From positions 62,001 through 126,000 of the forward strand of contig USLU01000004.1 of the NCBI GenBank assembly GCA_900555635.1: a stretch of 64,000 nt of DNA, in the 5' to 3' direction. A program made the translations under genes and the position numbers. The notes under the pieces were generated by a model that had not been told where the DNA came from, did no database searches, and saw only the letters and a list, made by a program, of their open reading frames with translations. Positions 52,850 through 61,395 of this stretch are shown here, one piece after another. The first letter of the stretch is position 1. The number at the start of each line of letters is the position of its first letter. This DNA is from an uncultured Bacteroides sp. (lineage in GTDB: Bacteria > Bacteroidota > Bacteroidia > Bacteroidales > Bacteroidaceae).

Positions 52850-55579
52850 TTACTCTTTAGACATTAGTTTATATTCGCCTGAACCTATTTCGACAATCAA
52901 CTTCTCTCCGGATTCTTTTACCGAATGAACCCCTGCCTGATTAGCATCTACTTTTACATTGAAATGCAGAGGCAAGCATACCGTTGCTGTTGTATTTGCA
53001 GGAATTACAATCTTCCACTCCAACTTATTGTCCTTCTTTTTCCAGGAGCTTTCTATTTTGCCATAGGGTGAAGCATAGGAGGCATTCACATCATTCAGTT
53101 TCTCGGGGAATACCGGTTCCATCAGTATATGCTTGAATCCAACAGAAGCAGGGCTGTTTTTTATGCCGGCAAGATCTTCGTAATACCAAATCAACAAGTC
53201 GCCTAAGAGCATCACATGATTTCGTGAATTCATTGCCGGATTGGCTGTATCACCATTCCACAATTCCCAGATGGTGGTTGCACCCTTCTTAATCATATAG
53301 CCCCAGGAAGGATAGGTTTCGTTGGTCACAATCTTATAGGCAAGTTCCAACTGCCCATATTCAGTCAACCCGCGCATCAGATGCTGAATCCCTATTACAC
53401 CGACACTGACATGTCCTTTGCAGTCAGTTTCTGTTTTCTGCACAACGTTGGAGAATACTTTTTCGGCATATCCTTCGGGAACCAGACCCAATCTGAGGGA
53501 GAGAAGATTAGCTGTTACCGTATTATTGTCATACTGTGCTGTCTCCGGATGAAAGAATTTATTGTTATAAGCATCCTTCATTTTAAGTGCAAGCGCTGCA
53601 TACTCTTGGGCATCCGCCTGCAAATTATTCATTAGTGCAAACTTCTCCATCAACTGCAAAATGCTGTAGAAAACCGCAGTACTCAGCACTTCGCCATTTG
53701 TCTTGCGGGCAGGGTCATTCGAATGAATCAACTCCAGTGACTCGGGAGGCATGCACCAGTCGCCATACTCGTCTTTCACCATGATGTAGTCTTTCATTTT
53801 AGTACTCGTCATGTGGTCCACCCATCGCTTCATGGACGGATAGCGGTGCTTGATGGAATAATCATCACCAAACTGCCGGTAAAGCATATCGGCTACATAG
53901 AAATAAGCAGCAGGCCAAGTGACATCATCGTGAAAGATAGTCCAATAACGGGGAGAGACTACAGATATGCTTCCATTTTCGTTCATGGATTCTTCAATAT
54001 CAACCAGCCACTTCTTATACATCAATGCATTGTCGAAAAGGAAGCTCTCGCCGTATGCACCAGTGGTACGGTCACCCAACCATCCCACACGTTCGTCACG
54101 CTGGGGACAGTCTGTGGGCATGCCCCGGTAATTGCCACGGATTCCCCAATAGGCATTTTTATGAAGCTGATTAATCAACTCGTCTGATGTCTCAAAAGTA
54201 CCGGTGGTTGCCATTTCATCATACACAACTTTACCAATGATATCAGACACTGAAGGCTCATAATCCAAGCCTGATATTTCCATAAATTGATAACCGTGAT
54301 ATACAAACAACGGTTCCCAGACAAACTCACCGTCAGCCGAGGGAGTATAAGTATCTGTAACCTGTGCACTACGCAGGTTATCCAGATACAGTTCGGTTCC
54401 ATTATCTTTCAGAGCCTCAGCGAAACGCATCGTAATGGTTTGGTCTTTTTTACCACGGAGCTTCACTTGCTGTATGCCTACCATGTTCTGACCCATGTCA
54501 ACGATGTATCGTCCATCACCCACTGATTTGACTGATATCGGTTTAATTTCCTCCATCACTTTCAGGGAAGGTGAGAGTTGCGCTACCAGTTTGCCTTTGG
54601 GCGAAGCCATTAAGTCGGCTTTCTGCCAACCGGAATCATCGTAGCCATTCTCAGTCCATTTGCCCAGTTCAAGGCGGGCATCGTATTTCTCGCCATCAAA
54701 TTCATTGTTCTCAATGATAGGACCTTTAGCGGTTACTTTCCAGGAATCGTCACTAATAACGGATATGGTTTCACCATTATCGTATTCTACATTCAATTGT
54801 GCAATCAGACGTGGCAATCCGAAACCAATCATCCAATTTTGACGTACAGTGAGATAACGACCATTACCCAAAGCTACACCAATCGTGTTTTTACCATCGT
54901 TCAGCAGGGAAGTTACATCGTATGTCAAATAAGGCACTGAGGCATCATACCAGGTAGGAAGAGGACCAAAAACGTCATTTCCAATCCTTTCACCATTCAG
55001 ATAGCAGACAGAAGAACCAACGCCGGAAACATAAAGAACGGCACGTTTAGGTTTTGCCTGCATATCAAACTCTTTCCGCAAGTAACGTGCCGGCAAAATA
55101 GTTCTTTCACCATCCATTTTCAAGTTAATGCTATCGTTCAGGCCAATCCATCGGGCTTTCCAGTCCGAAGCATCCAGTAAAGCCATTGACCAATACTGAA
55201 CGGAGCTTTGGGCTTCATCACCGGTATTTGTCCATACAGTGACACGCCAATAATACTTCTGCCCGGATTTTAGGGGTGTTCCTGCATAGTCTATCAGCAA
55301 CGATTTATCAGACTCTACCCTACCGCTGTTCCACAGTAAAGCGGAACCTGCCTTCAAATCTTTTTCAGAAGCCGCAACTTCTATTTGATAAGCAGTCTGC
55401 ACCACGTCTTGTTTATTACTATTCAACTGCCATGAAAATCGAGGATTCAGTTCAGACACTCCTTCCGGATTCTGCCGCATTTCAACGGTTGGCTCAGTAA
55501 TTTCCAGTGAACCGGCACCTGAAATGTTACATCCTACCATCCATAGAACTAATAAGGAGATTAGAATATTCTTCTTCAT
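52850..55579 (-). CDS. GH78 alpha-L-rhamnosidase, lipoprotein
   Basis: A 909-residue lipoprotein (MKKNILISLLVLWMVGCNIS). The domain order is that of GH78: an N-terminal fibronectin-like beta-sandwich (NPRFSWQLNSNKQDVVQTAY), a carbohydrate-binding jelly-roll (AVLYVSGVGSSVCYLNGERI), the (alpha/alpha)6 catalytic barrel and a C-terminal beta-sandwich. The full catalytic signature GMPTDCPQRDERVGWLGD lies near residue 494 and contains the Asp and Glu proposed as general acid and base. It is an inverting exo-enzyme releasing L-rhamnose from pectins or plant glycosides. It sits 107 bp downstream of the GH43 run with no terminator in between, and 27 bp upstream of the toroid protein. Confidence 0.96.
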   Translation of the reverse strand: MKKNILISLLVLWMVGCNISGAGSLEITEPTVEMRQNPEGVSELNPRFSWQLNSNKQDVVQTAYQIEVAASEKDLKAGSALLWNSGRVESDKSLLIDYAGTPLKSGQKYYWRVTVWTNTGDEAQSSVQYWSMALLDASDWKARWIGLNDSINLKMDGERTILPARYLRKEFDMQAKPKRAVLYVSGVGSSVCYLNGERIGNDVFGPLPTWYDASVPYLTYDVTSLLNDGKNTIGVALGNGRYLTVRQNWMIGFGLPRLIAQLNVEYDNGETISVISDDSWKVTAKGPIIENNEFDGEKYDARLELGKWTENGYDDSGWQKADLMASPKGKLVAQLSPSLKVMEEIKPISVKSVGDGRYIVDMGQNMVGIQQVKLRGKKDQTITMRFAEALKDNGTELYLDNLRSAQVTDTYTPSADGEFVWEPLFVYHGYQFMEISGLDYEPSVSDIIGKVVYDEMATTGTFETSDELINQLHKNAYWGIRGNYRGMPTDCPQRDERVGWLGDRTTGAYGESFLFDNALMYKKWLVDIEESMNENGSISVVSPRYWTIFHDDVTWPAAYFYVADMLYRQFGDDYSIKHRYPSMKRWVDHMTSTKMKDYIMVKDEYGDWCMPPESLELIHSNDPARKTNGEVLSTAVFYSILQLMEKFALMNNLQADAQEYAALALKMKDAYNNKFFHPETAQYDNNTVTANLLSLRLGLVPEGYAEKVFSNVVQKTETDCKGHVSVGVIGIQHLMRGLTEYGQLELAYKIVTNETYPSWGYMIKKGATTIWELWNGDTANPAMNSRNHVMLLGDLLIWYYEDLAGIKNSPASVGFKHILMEPVFPEKLNDVNASYASPYGKIESSWKKKDNKLEWKIVIPANTTATVCLPLHFNVKVDANQAGVHSVKESGEKLIVEIGSGEYKLMSKE

Positions 55580-55686
55580 GTTTGGTTTGTATAAAAGTTA
55601 TTAGCTTATTCTTATTTCTTAAAGTTACTCCGAATATTCAGTGTAAATTCATCATACTCACGTTTCTTAAGTGATTGTGGTTCATC

Positions 55687-56688
55687 TCAGAAGACAGGTT
55701 TTTCTGCTTCCGTAGATGGTGTATTGCCTTGAACCGAAGGCCATCCGTCTTTCCATTCCACCTTGTCCATCATCAGTACTCGACCGTCGGGGTTCTTGGT
55801 ACTTACACCATGATAGAACATCCAATCGTTTCCGGCTTTATCTGTCACAATTTCAGAGTTATGCCCCACTCCTACAAAAGAATTATTCTTCTGAATCAAT
55901 ATCTCATGCTGGTTATCGAGCATCTTTCCGCCCTTCTTATCTACGTATGGACCAAAAAGATTCTCCGAGCGACCCACTACCGTAGTATAAGTACTCTTCA
56001 AGCCCTCGCAACAAGTACCTATGGAAGCGAAGAAATAGTAATAGCCATCTTTCTTGTGGATATATGTGCCTTCGTAAGCCGTGCCGGCTACTTGTCGGGG
56101 TTTTGCGCCTTCTTTAATGCTTAGGCCATCATCGGATAGTTCGATACTGTAAATGCCCCGGAAGCTACCCCAAAAGAGGTATTTCTTGCCACCGTCTTCT
56201 ATGTAGAAAGGGTCGATGGAGTTCTGCACGTTGATTTCGTTGCTACGGAACATCTTTCCGTGGTCGGTGAAAGGACCTTCGGGTTTATCGGCGGTGGCAC
56301 AACCGATGCCGCAAGTCCACTCACCACCCCAGACAGACATGGAGTAGTGCATCACATACTTATCACCTATCTTACTGACATCCGGTGCCCAAAGGCCTCC
56401 CTTTTCTTCAAAGTTGGGACGGGTACGTTCAGTGAAGGCAGTACCTACGTATTCCCAGTCTATAAGATTTTTAGAACGATGGATAGGCAGGTTCCGGATA
56501 TCTTCGGTGGCATACAGGTAGTAGTAACCGTCACCTCCGTCAATAATAGAGGGGTCGGGCAAACTATAGTTGATTACCGGATTCTGATATACATTTTTGG
56601 GCTTCTCCTCCGGTTTGTCATCCGTAGCTGCCGATGAAGAACATGCCGTCAGGCTAAACAAGAGCGATAATACTAATAACTTTTTCAT
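55687..56688 (-). CDS. GH43 arabinanase-like lipoprotein
   Basis: A 333-residue lipoprotein (lipobox SLTACSS) of the five-bladed-propeller GH43 family. The three catalytic acids are visible: Asp near 45 in YSLPDPSIIDGG, the pKa-modulating Asp near 158 in QNSIDPFYIEDG, and the acid Glu near 205 in GTAYEGTYIHKKDG. Features such as GGLWAPDVSKIGDKYVMHYS and the GHNSEIVTDKAGNDWMFYHG near the end recall endo-arabinanase-like subfamilies. It would cut alpha-L-arabinofuranosyl chains at the cell surface or in the periplasm. It is the fourth GH43 gene of the run, 13 bp after its neighbour. The subfamily is my inference. Confidence 0.9.
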   Translation of the reverse strand: MKKLLVLSLLFSLTACSSSAATDDKPEEKPKNVYQNPVINYSLPDPSIIDGGDGYYYLYATEDIRNLPIHRSKNLIDWEYVGTAFTERTRPNFEEKGGLWAPDVSKIGDKYVMHYSMSVWGGEWTCGIGCATADKPEGPFTDHGKMFRSNEINVQNSIDPFYIEDGGKKYLFWGSFRGIYSIELSDDGLSIKEGAKPRQVAGTAYEGTYIHKKDGYYYFFASIGTCCEGLKSTYTTVVGRSENLFGPYVDKKGGKMLDNQHEILIQKNNSFVGVGHNSEIVTDKAGNDWMFYHGVSTKNPDGRVLMMDKVEWKDGWPSVQGNTPSTEAEKPVF

Positions 56689-56701
56689 AGGTGTATTTTA
56701 T

Positions 56702-57667
56702 TTATTCATTATTTTTAGATGCAGTGCCCAATACTTGGGGTTTGATAATACTCCCATCAATAGAAGCCACCCCATGATCGGAAATAGCAAAGTCTTTGAT
56801 GTATGAGGTACGTGGCTGCACTTTGGTCGTGTCCCAATGTGCATGGAAGATGTACTTCCAACTGCCGTCTTTACAGCGGAAAGGCGCACCATGACCCGTG
56901 CCGAGTAATCCGTCGGTACGTTGCAGAATAGGATTCCCTGCGTATTTCTTCCAGGGCCCCATCGGACTATTCGAAGTGGCATAGCCTACGCCGTAGTTCT
57001 TGCTTTCAAAATGATTGGCGGAATAAACCAAATAATACACACCGTCTTTCTTCAAGATGGAAGGACCTTCGGCTACTTTGGCGGGTTTATCTTGTGAGAG
57101 TTCCCAAGGTTCTTCTACTTTGATGCACTCGGTCAGTGTTTCCGGCTTGATACTTGTCAAGTCATCGTTCATCTGCGCCGCCCAAATAACATTGCCGTCT
57201 GTGAAACGTACGAAATAGAGATAAGGAGTGCCGTCATCGTCGATGAAAAGGGAGGTATCGATGCTTTTCTCATCCCAAATGGGTTGCTTCACTACCTGAC
57301 GGAATGGTCCTTGAGGTGTATCGCCTGTAGCCACACAGATATGTTCTTCTGCGGAATAAAACAGATAGAACTTCTTCTTGGATTCAACGTAGTAAACTTC
57401 GGGTGCCCAAAAGCCCCAAGTACCGTAGGAATCGGTAGCCGATAAAGCCTGGCTTTCTCGTCTCCAACTTTTCAGATCGTCCGAAGAGAAGCAGGCAAAA
57501 CCTTCGCCTTCGACTGTGCCGCCGGTGCCGTAAGCATAGTATTTGCCTTCGTACAGCATGACGTATGGGTCGGCTATGGGTAGATAATCCAATTCTACCA
57601 CCTCCTTTGTTTTGCATCCCAGAAGAGAGAGGCAAAGCAATAATAGGGAGAGATATTTCTTTTTCAT
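56702..57667 (-). CDS. GH43 family glycosidase, lipoprotein (first of a related pair)
   Basis: A 321-residue lipoprotein (SLLGCKTKE). GH43 catalytic acids: Asp in YLPIADPYVMLYEG, Asp in SIDTSLFIDDDGTPYLYFVR and Glu in KVAEGPSILKKDG. The conserved GFWAPEVYYVESKKKFYLFY blade is present. It is a paralogue of the next gene upstream (57679-58647): both have EHICVAT, a C-terminal GHGAxF-x-HAH segment and nearly identical lengths. GH43 enzymes of this shape remove arabinofuranose, xylose or, in some subfamilies, galactose. The pair may cover two linkages of one side chain. The gap to the next gene is 11 bp, so the genes are co-transcribed. Confidence 0.92.
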   Translation of the reverse strand: MKKKYLSLLLLCLSLLGCKTKEVVELDYLPIADPYVMLYEGKYYAYGTGGTVEGEGFACFSSDDLKSWRRESQALSATDSYGTWGFWAPEVYYVESKKKFYLFYSAEEHICVATGDTPQGPFRQVVKQPIWDEKSIDTSLFIDDDGTPYLYFVRFTDGNVIWAAQMNDDLTSIKPETLTECIKVEEPWELSQDKPAKVAEGPSILKKDGVYYLVYSANHFESKNYGVGYATSNSPMGPWKKYAGNPILQRTDGLLGTGHGAPFRCKDGSWKYIFHAHWDTTKVQPRTSYIKDFAISDHGVASIDGSIIKPQVLGTASKNNE

Positions 57668-57678
57668 CGGGGTATGGT

Positions 57679-58647
57679 TTATTTTATCAACTTAGGTGTC
57701 ATATAGTCATTGCTGATTCTCAGACGATCTGTTCCATTCACTTTCTCAAAGGAAATATCCGTTATGTACATGGCACGGGGATGGATATTGCTTTTATCCT
57801 TATGGGCATGGAAAACCATACGCAGTTTGCCTGCCTTATCCGTGAAAATAGCGCCATGCCCCACCCCTACCAAGTCACCGGGCTTTTGCAGCAACGGATT
57901 CTCGTCGTACTTAGTCCATGTACCCATCAGATCGGTGGCTGTGGCACAGCCCAAACCGTAGAAAGGACTCTCATAGCTGTTGGCAGAGTAAGTCATGTAA
58001 TACACACCATTGTGCTTGAGCACATAGGGACCTTCATTGACACGGGGCCATACTTCTTCCCACGACTGTGAAACATGGATACAAGGGTGCATCGTCTCTT
58101 TTTTGATAGTGATAAGGTCCTTCTCCAGCTCGGCTACCCAGATATTGAGTCCATCGTTGAAACGGTCGAAAAATAGATAAGGCGTACCGTTATCATCGAT
58201 AAACAGGGAGTTATCAATGCATTTTTCATCGGCAAGCATCGGTTCTTTCTTCTCTTGCACAAACGGTCCTGCCGGGGAGGTGGAAGTAGCCACACAGATA
58301 TGCTCGTCGGCCGTATAATACATGTAGAACTTGCCGTTTACTTCATAGACTTCGGGTGCCCAGAACCAACGGTCGGCCCAGGAATCTTTTTTAAGCAGTG
58401 CCATTCCTTTGTATTTCCAAGTCTGCAAATCATCGGAAGTGTAGACTTCGATACCTTCATCAGAGTTGGTGCCATAGGCATAATAAGTACCGTTGTTCAG
58501 CAAGATGAACGGGTCGCCCAAAGGTACGGGCAATTCAATTTCGACGGTAGGCAGATCGTCGGGATCAGTATATTCAGAGGCACATGACTGAGCAGAAAAC
58601 ATCAGACCCATGACCAGGAAACAAGTATAAACAAAACTTTTCTTCAT
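57679..58647 (-). CDS. GH43 family glycosidase, lipoprotein (second of a related pair)
   Basis: A 322-residue lipoprotein (MFSAQSCASEYTDPDD). GH43 catalytic acids: Asp in PVPLGDPFILLNNG, Asp in KCIDNSLFIDDNGTPYLFFD and Glu in RVNEGPYVLKHNG. It parallels the downstream GH43 gene (56702-57667) almost blade by blade (FWAPEVYEVNGKFYMYY, DEHICVATSTSPAGPF, GVGHGAIFTDKAGK, FHAHKD), which indicates an old tandem duplication. The two have diverged around the active site, for example FDRFNDGLNIW against FVRFTDGNVIW, which may change specificity. It is 5 bp downstream of the large GH43 protein gene. Confidence 0.92.
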   Translation of the reverse strand: MKKSFVYTCFLVMGLMFSAQSCASEYTDPDDLPTVEIELPVPLGDPFILLNNGTYYAYGTNSDEGIEVYTSDDLQTWKYKGMALLKKDSWADRWFWAPEVYEVNGKFYMYYTADEHICVATSTSPAGPFVQEKKEPMLADEKCIDNSLFIDDNGTPYLFFDRFNDGLNIWVAELEKDLITIKKETMHPCIHVSQSWEEVWPRVNEGPYVLKHNGVYYMTYSANSYESPFYGLGCATATDLMGTWTKYDENPLLQKPGDLVGVGHGAIFTDKAGKLRMVFHAHKDKSNIHPRAMYITDISFEKVNGTDRLRISNDYMTPKLIK

Positions 58648-58652
58648 AATAT

Positions 58653-61313
58653 TTATTTTCCAATATGATAATACAATATGCCTTTATAATTGGCATTCAA
58701 ATTCTCTGAGACCAGTCCTATGCGCGAAGCCTCGAACTGAGGGATGTCCAACGCACAAACTTCACGACCATCCACAAACAGATAGAGTTTCTCACCCCGG
58801 CGAGTGGCACGGAAATGATAAGATTCCTTCCACATCTCATGGATACCGATTTTATAGATGTGCCGTTGCAAATCTACTGCATCTTTATTGATAAACCGAA
58901 TACCTTCTGTCTGAACAGGAGCTAATGGCAGATAATTGTAAGCAGGGTGTTCGGCAACTTTTGCTCCGCTATTGTCTATCGCATGCCATTTTCCATCATG
59001 CAGATACTCTATGGTGAACTTTGCAAACATATCATCCGTAAACAGGGATTTATTGTCTGCCTCATGGCGGTTAAGGTATAAAGCATCCAGCCGGGTAGGT
59101 GATGCAAAGCGGTAAGTTTTCTCGATGAAATCGGAATATTTCACATCCGGGTATACACTTTTTATACACTCCAGCGGAAAGTCTTTTTTCCAGATTTGCT
59201 TGCCCTTCTTCACAGCCGTAACTTCGAGTATACGGGTAGCGCCATTGAACTGGGCTTTCACGTAATTACCAGCATCGACATAGACCGGATAACTGCCGGC
59301 TACACCCTGTTCCTTCAAATCAGACAATTGGAAACTGAATTCATAATCAGTCAGCAAGTCTCCTTTGTGAATTTCCGTATTTTCCGGCAGTGCCACATCA
59401 AGATTATCAAAGCCAATTGTATAGGTAACCCCGTCAAACAAAGCCCCTCCTGTTTGATCGAATACTCCGGGGACACCTGATTCTTCGGCAGGGATGATAC
59501 TTGCAAATGAATGTTTACCGGGAGCAGGAATTTGATCGAGCCATACTTTCAGGCAATCACGATTACGCTCCAAACGGAAATGATGGTAAACTCCCCAACG
59601 GAAATCAGCAGGTAATGCGTATGTTTCTTTGCTCTCTTTGCCGTTGACAAGAGTGCGCAGATACCAGCATTGGTTCTTGGCATCCAAGCCTACGTAGACA
59701 CAGTTAGCAGCATCTTTCCACCAGGCAAGAATACCGGCTTCGCCGTGGGTCTTCACGCCGCTTTCAAACAAATAGGTAGTGGATGGCTGTACATGCTGCA
59801 AGGCACCAAAAGCGGGCACCTCACTGTTCTGAGAGAAGGTAGGCAAGGCGGGCTCGGGATGATAACCCGGTGTATTGGGACCTGTTATGCCATCTACAAA
59901 CAGGGTCTTGTCGAAGAACTGGACGCGGTTAATGTATTGTCCCCGATGTTCGTTGTTCTTGTTTGCCATGTAGATAAGCCACCATTCAAAGCCATTGGGA
60001 CCCCGCAGGATATTGGGTTGTCCGGGAGTCATCAGGATATCATCGGCAACGGTGGTCTTCATGTCAAACAAAGAGACGTCGAAGAACTGGGAATGTCCTT
60101 TATGTGTCTCTACAGTTAGTAAGTTGGTACCCTGTTCTAAAGCTGCACGCTGCTTCTTATCCAGATTAACGATGCAATAGTCCGCTCCTTGTTTCTCGTA
60201 AATCAAGGTTCCGTTGAGATAGACTTTGGTGTCTCCATCATGGGTGACACGCAAGGCCAGATTGCCCGTTTGCTTATCTGCAATAAATGTTTTACGAATC
60301 CACAGGGAAGGTGATGTCCACTTAGTGCCGAAGCGGCGGATGGTAGAGCCTTTTACATCTTCACGCGATCCGTCTATCTCTTCGAAAGAGAATCCAGTCT
60401 CTCCCTTCTTCCATCCGGTGGCAGGGTAGTCTGCTTTCATCCAGTCATCTCCCGGCGGGGTTTCGGTGTATGTAAACAAGGGGGCGTAAGTGGAGCCGTA
60501 TCTCAGTAGATCCACGTATTTCTCTTCCAGTTGCGTCTGATTGCAGCCGACTACCGGATAACTGTATTTATTACCATTTTGAAAACCTAAAGGAGAATCA
60601 GCCTCAGCAACTCCCAACTGATAATTGCCCCATCGGGTGGAAGTGTGATTGGCATTGTACATCATGTAATAGCGGTCGCGGTACTTTATCACCCAAGGCC
60701 CTTCGGCTACCCTGCTGTCCATTGTCTCCCAGGTGTCGGGCAACGAGGCGAACATACAGACAGGCTCGCCGGCAAATTCAGCCGGGTTCTTCAGTTTACG
60801 TCCCCAGATGGTATTTCCATCGGTGAAACGTACCATATACATATAAAGCTGCCCGTCATCGTCCTTGAAAGTCATAGGGTCGATACGATTATCCATCCAG
60901 GTGCTTTTATTTGGTTCGAAATAAGGGCCTGTGGCTTTGTCGCTTTGTGCATGCACGATATGTACGGCATGCTTGTCCTTTCCCCAGTAGTTTACAGACC
61001 AGTACAGATGGAAGTCTCCGTTCAGGTAGAACATATCATTGGCGTGTATCTGATCATTTCCTGCACCGGTGCCCCTTGTCCAGTCGTTGTCCATTGTAAC
61101 GACGTGAACAGGCTTGCTCCAATGCACCAAATCATCAGACAGGTAGAAATCTCCATTCGTAAAAACGCCTCCGATATAATATTTACCATTAAACTTCATC
61201 ACACCTGCATCGGCCACTCCGGGCAGCACGGGGTTCTGAATGTTCTGCGCAAAAAGAGAACAGCAACAGGTCAGGGCAAGAGGGATTAGTAGTTTTTTAT
61301 AGTCAGATATCAT
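58653..61313 (-). CDS. multidomain GH43 enzyme with a domain inserted in the propeller
   Basis: An 886-residue secreted protein (MISDYKKLLIPLALTCCCSLFAQ). GH43 acids are Asp near 34 (GVADAGVMKF), Asp near 143 (RIDPMTFKDDDG) and Glu near 203 (RVAEGPWVIKYRD). At about residues 285-425 the propeller is interrupted by a galactose-binding-like beta-sandwich (WIRKTFIADKQTGNLALRV, DGDTKVYLNGTLIYEKQG). The fold then resumes with DDILMTPGQPNILRGPNG and WWLIYMANKN. From about 500 to the end there are two concanavalin/LamG-like beta-sandwiches (GILAWWKDAANCVYVGLDAK; a closing GLVSENLNANYKGILYYHIGK-type strand). The extra domains probably bind the substrate. It is the first enzyme gene after susD, directly downstream of a terminator hairpin. 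Confidence 0.88.
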   Translation of the reverse strand: MISDYKKLLIPLALTCCCSLFAQNIQNPVLPGVADAGVMKFNGKYYIGGVFTNGDFYLSDDLVHWSKPVHVVTMDNDWTRGTGAGNDQIHANDMFYLNGDFHLYWSVNYWGKDKHAVHIVHAQSDKATGPYFEPNKSTWMDNRIDPMTFKDDDGQLYMYMVRFTDGNTIWGRKLKNPAEFAGEPVCMFASLPDTWETMDSRVAEGPWVIKYRDRYYMMYNANHTSTRWGNYQLGVAEADSPLGFQNGNKYSYPVVGCNQTQLEEKYVDLLRYGSTYAPLFTYTETPPGDDWMKADYPATGWKKGETGFSFEEIDGSREDVKGSTIRRFGTKWTSPSLWIRKTFIADKQTGNLALRVTHDGDTKVYLNGTLIYEKQGADYCIVNLDKKQRAALEQGTNLLTVETHKGHSQFFDVSLFDMKTTVADDILMTPGQPNILRGPNGFEWWLIYMANKNNEHRGQYINRVQFFDKTLFVDGITGPNTPGYHPEPALPTFSQNSEVPAFGALQHVQPSTTYLFESGVKTHGEAGILAWWKDAANCVYVGLDAKNQCWYLRTLVNGKESKETYALPADFRWGVYHHFRLERNRDCLKVWLDQIPAPGKHSFASIIPAEESGVPGVFDQTGGALFDGVTYTIGFDNLDVALPENTEIHKGDLLTDYEFSFQLSDLKEQGVAGSYPVYVDAGNYVKAQFNGATRILEVTAVKKGKQIWKKDFPLECIKSVYPDVKYSDFIEKTYRFASPTRLDALYLNRHEADNKSLFTDDMFAKFTIEYLHDGKWHAIDNSGAKVAEHPAYNYLPLAPVQTEGIRFINKDAVDLQRHIYKIGIHEMWKESYHFRATRRGEKLYLFVDGREVCALDIPQFEASRIGLVSENLNANYKGILYYHIGK

Positions 61314-61336
61314 GGTAAAAAGATTTAAGAAGGAAA

Positions 61337-61387
61337 AAGGCTATGCCGGAAGTATCCTGAAGTCAGATAGCTTCCAGGCATAGCCTT
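61337..61387 (-). terminator. strong terminator/attenuator between susD and the GH43 genes
   Basis: AAGGCTATGCC (61337-61347) pairs with GGCATAGCCTT (61377-61387). Inner bases GGAAG/CTTCC and TATC/GATA extend the stem. On the minus strand a run of five T follows. It starts 8 bp after the susD stop and ends 24 bp before the next ATG, so the enzyme genes are either read through at a lower level or have a separate start. Confidence 0.8.
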
Positions 61388-61395
61388 CTCAGTTA

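Noticed and set aside
60645..61289. 214-codon plus-strand frame
   Set aside because: Antisense to the large GH43 gene, no supporting start region.
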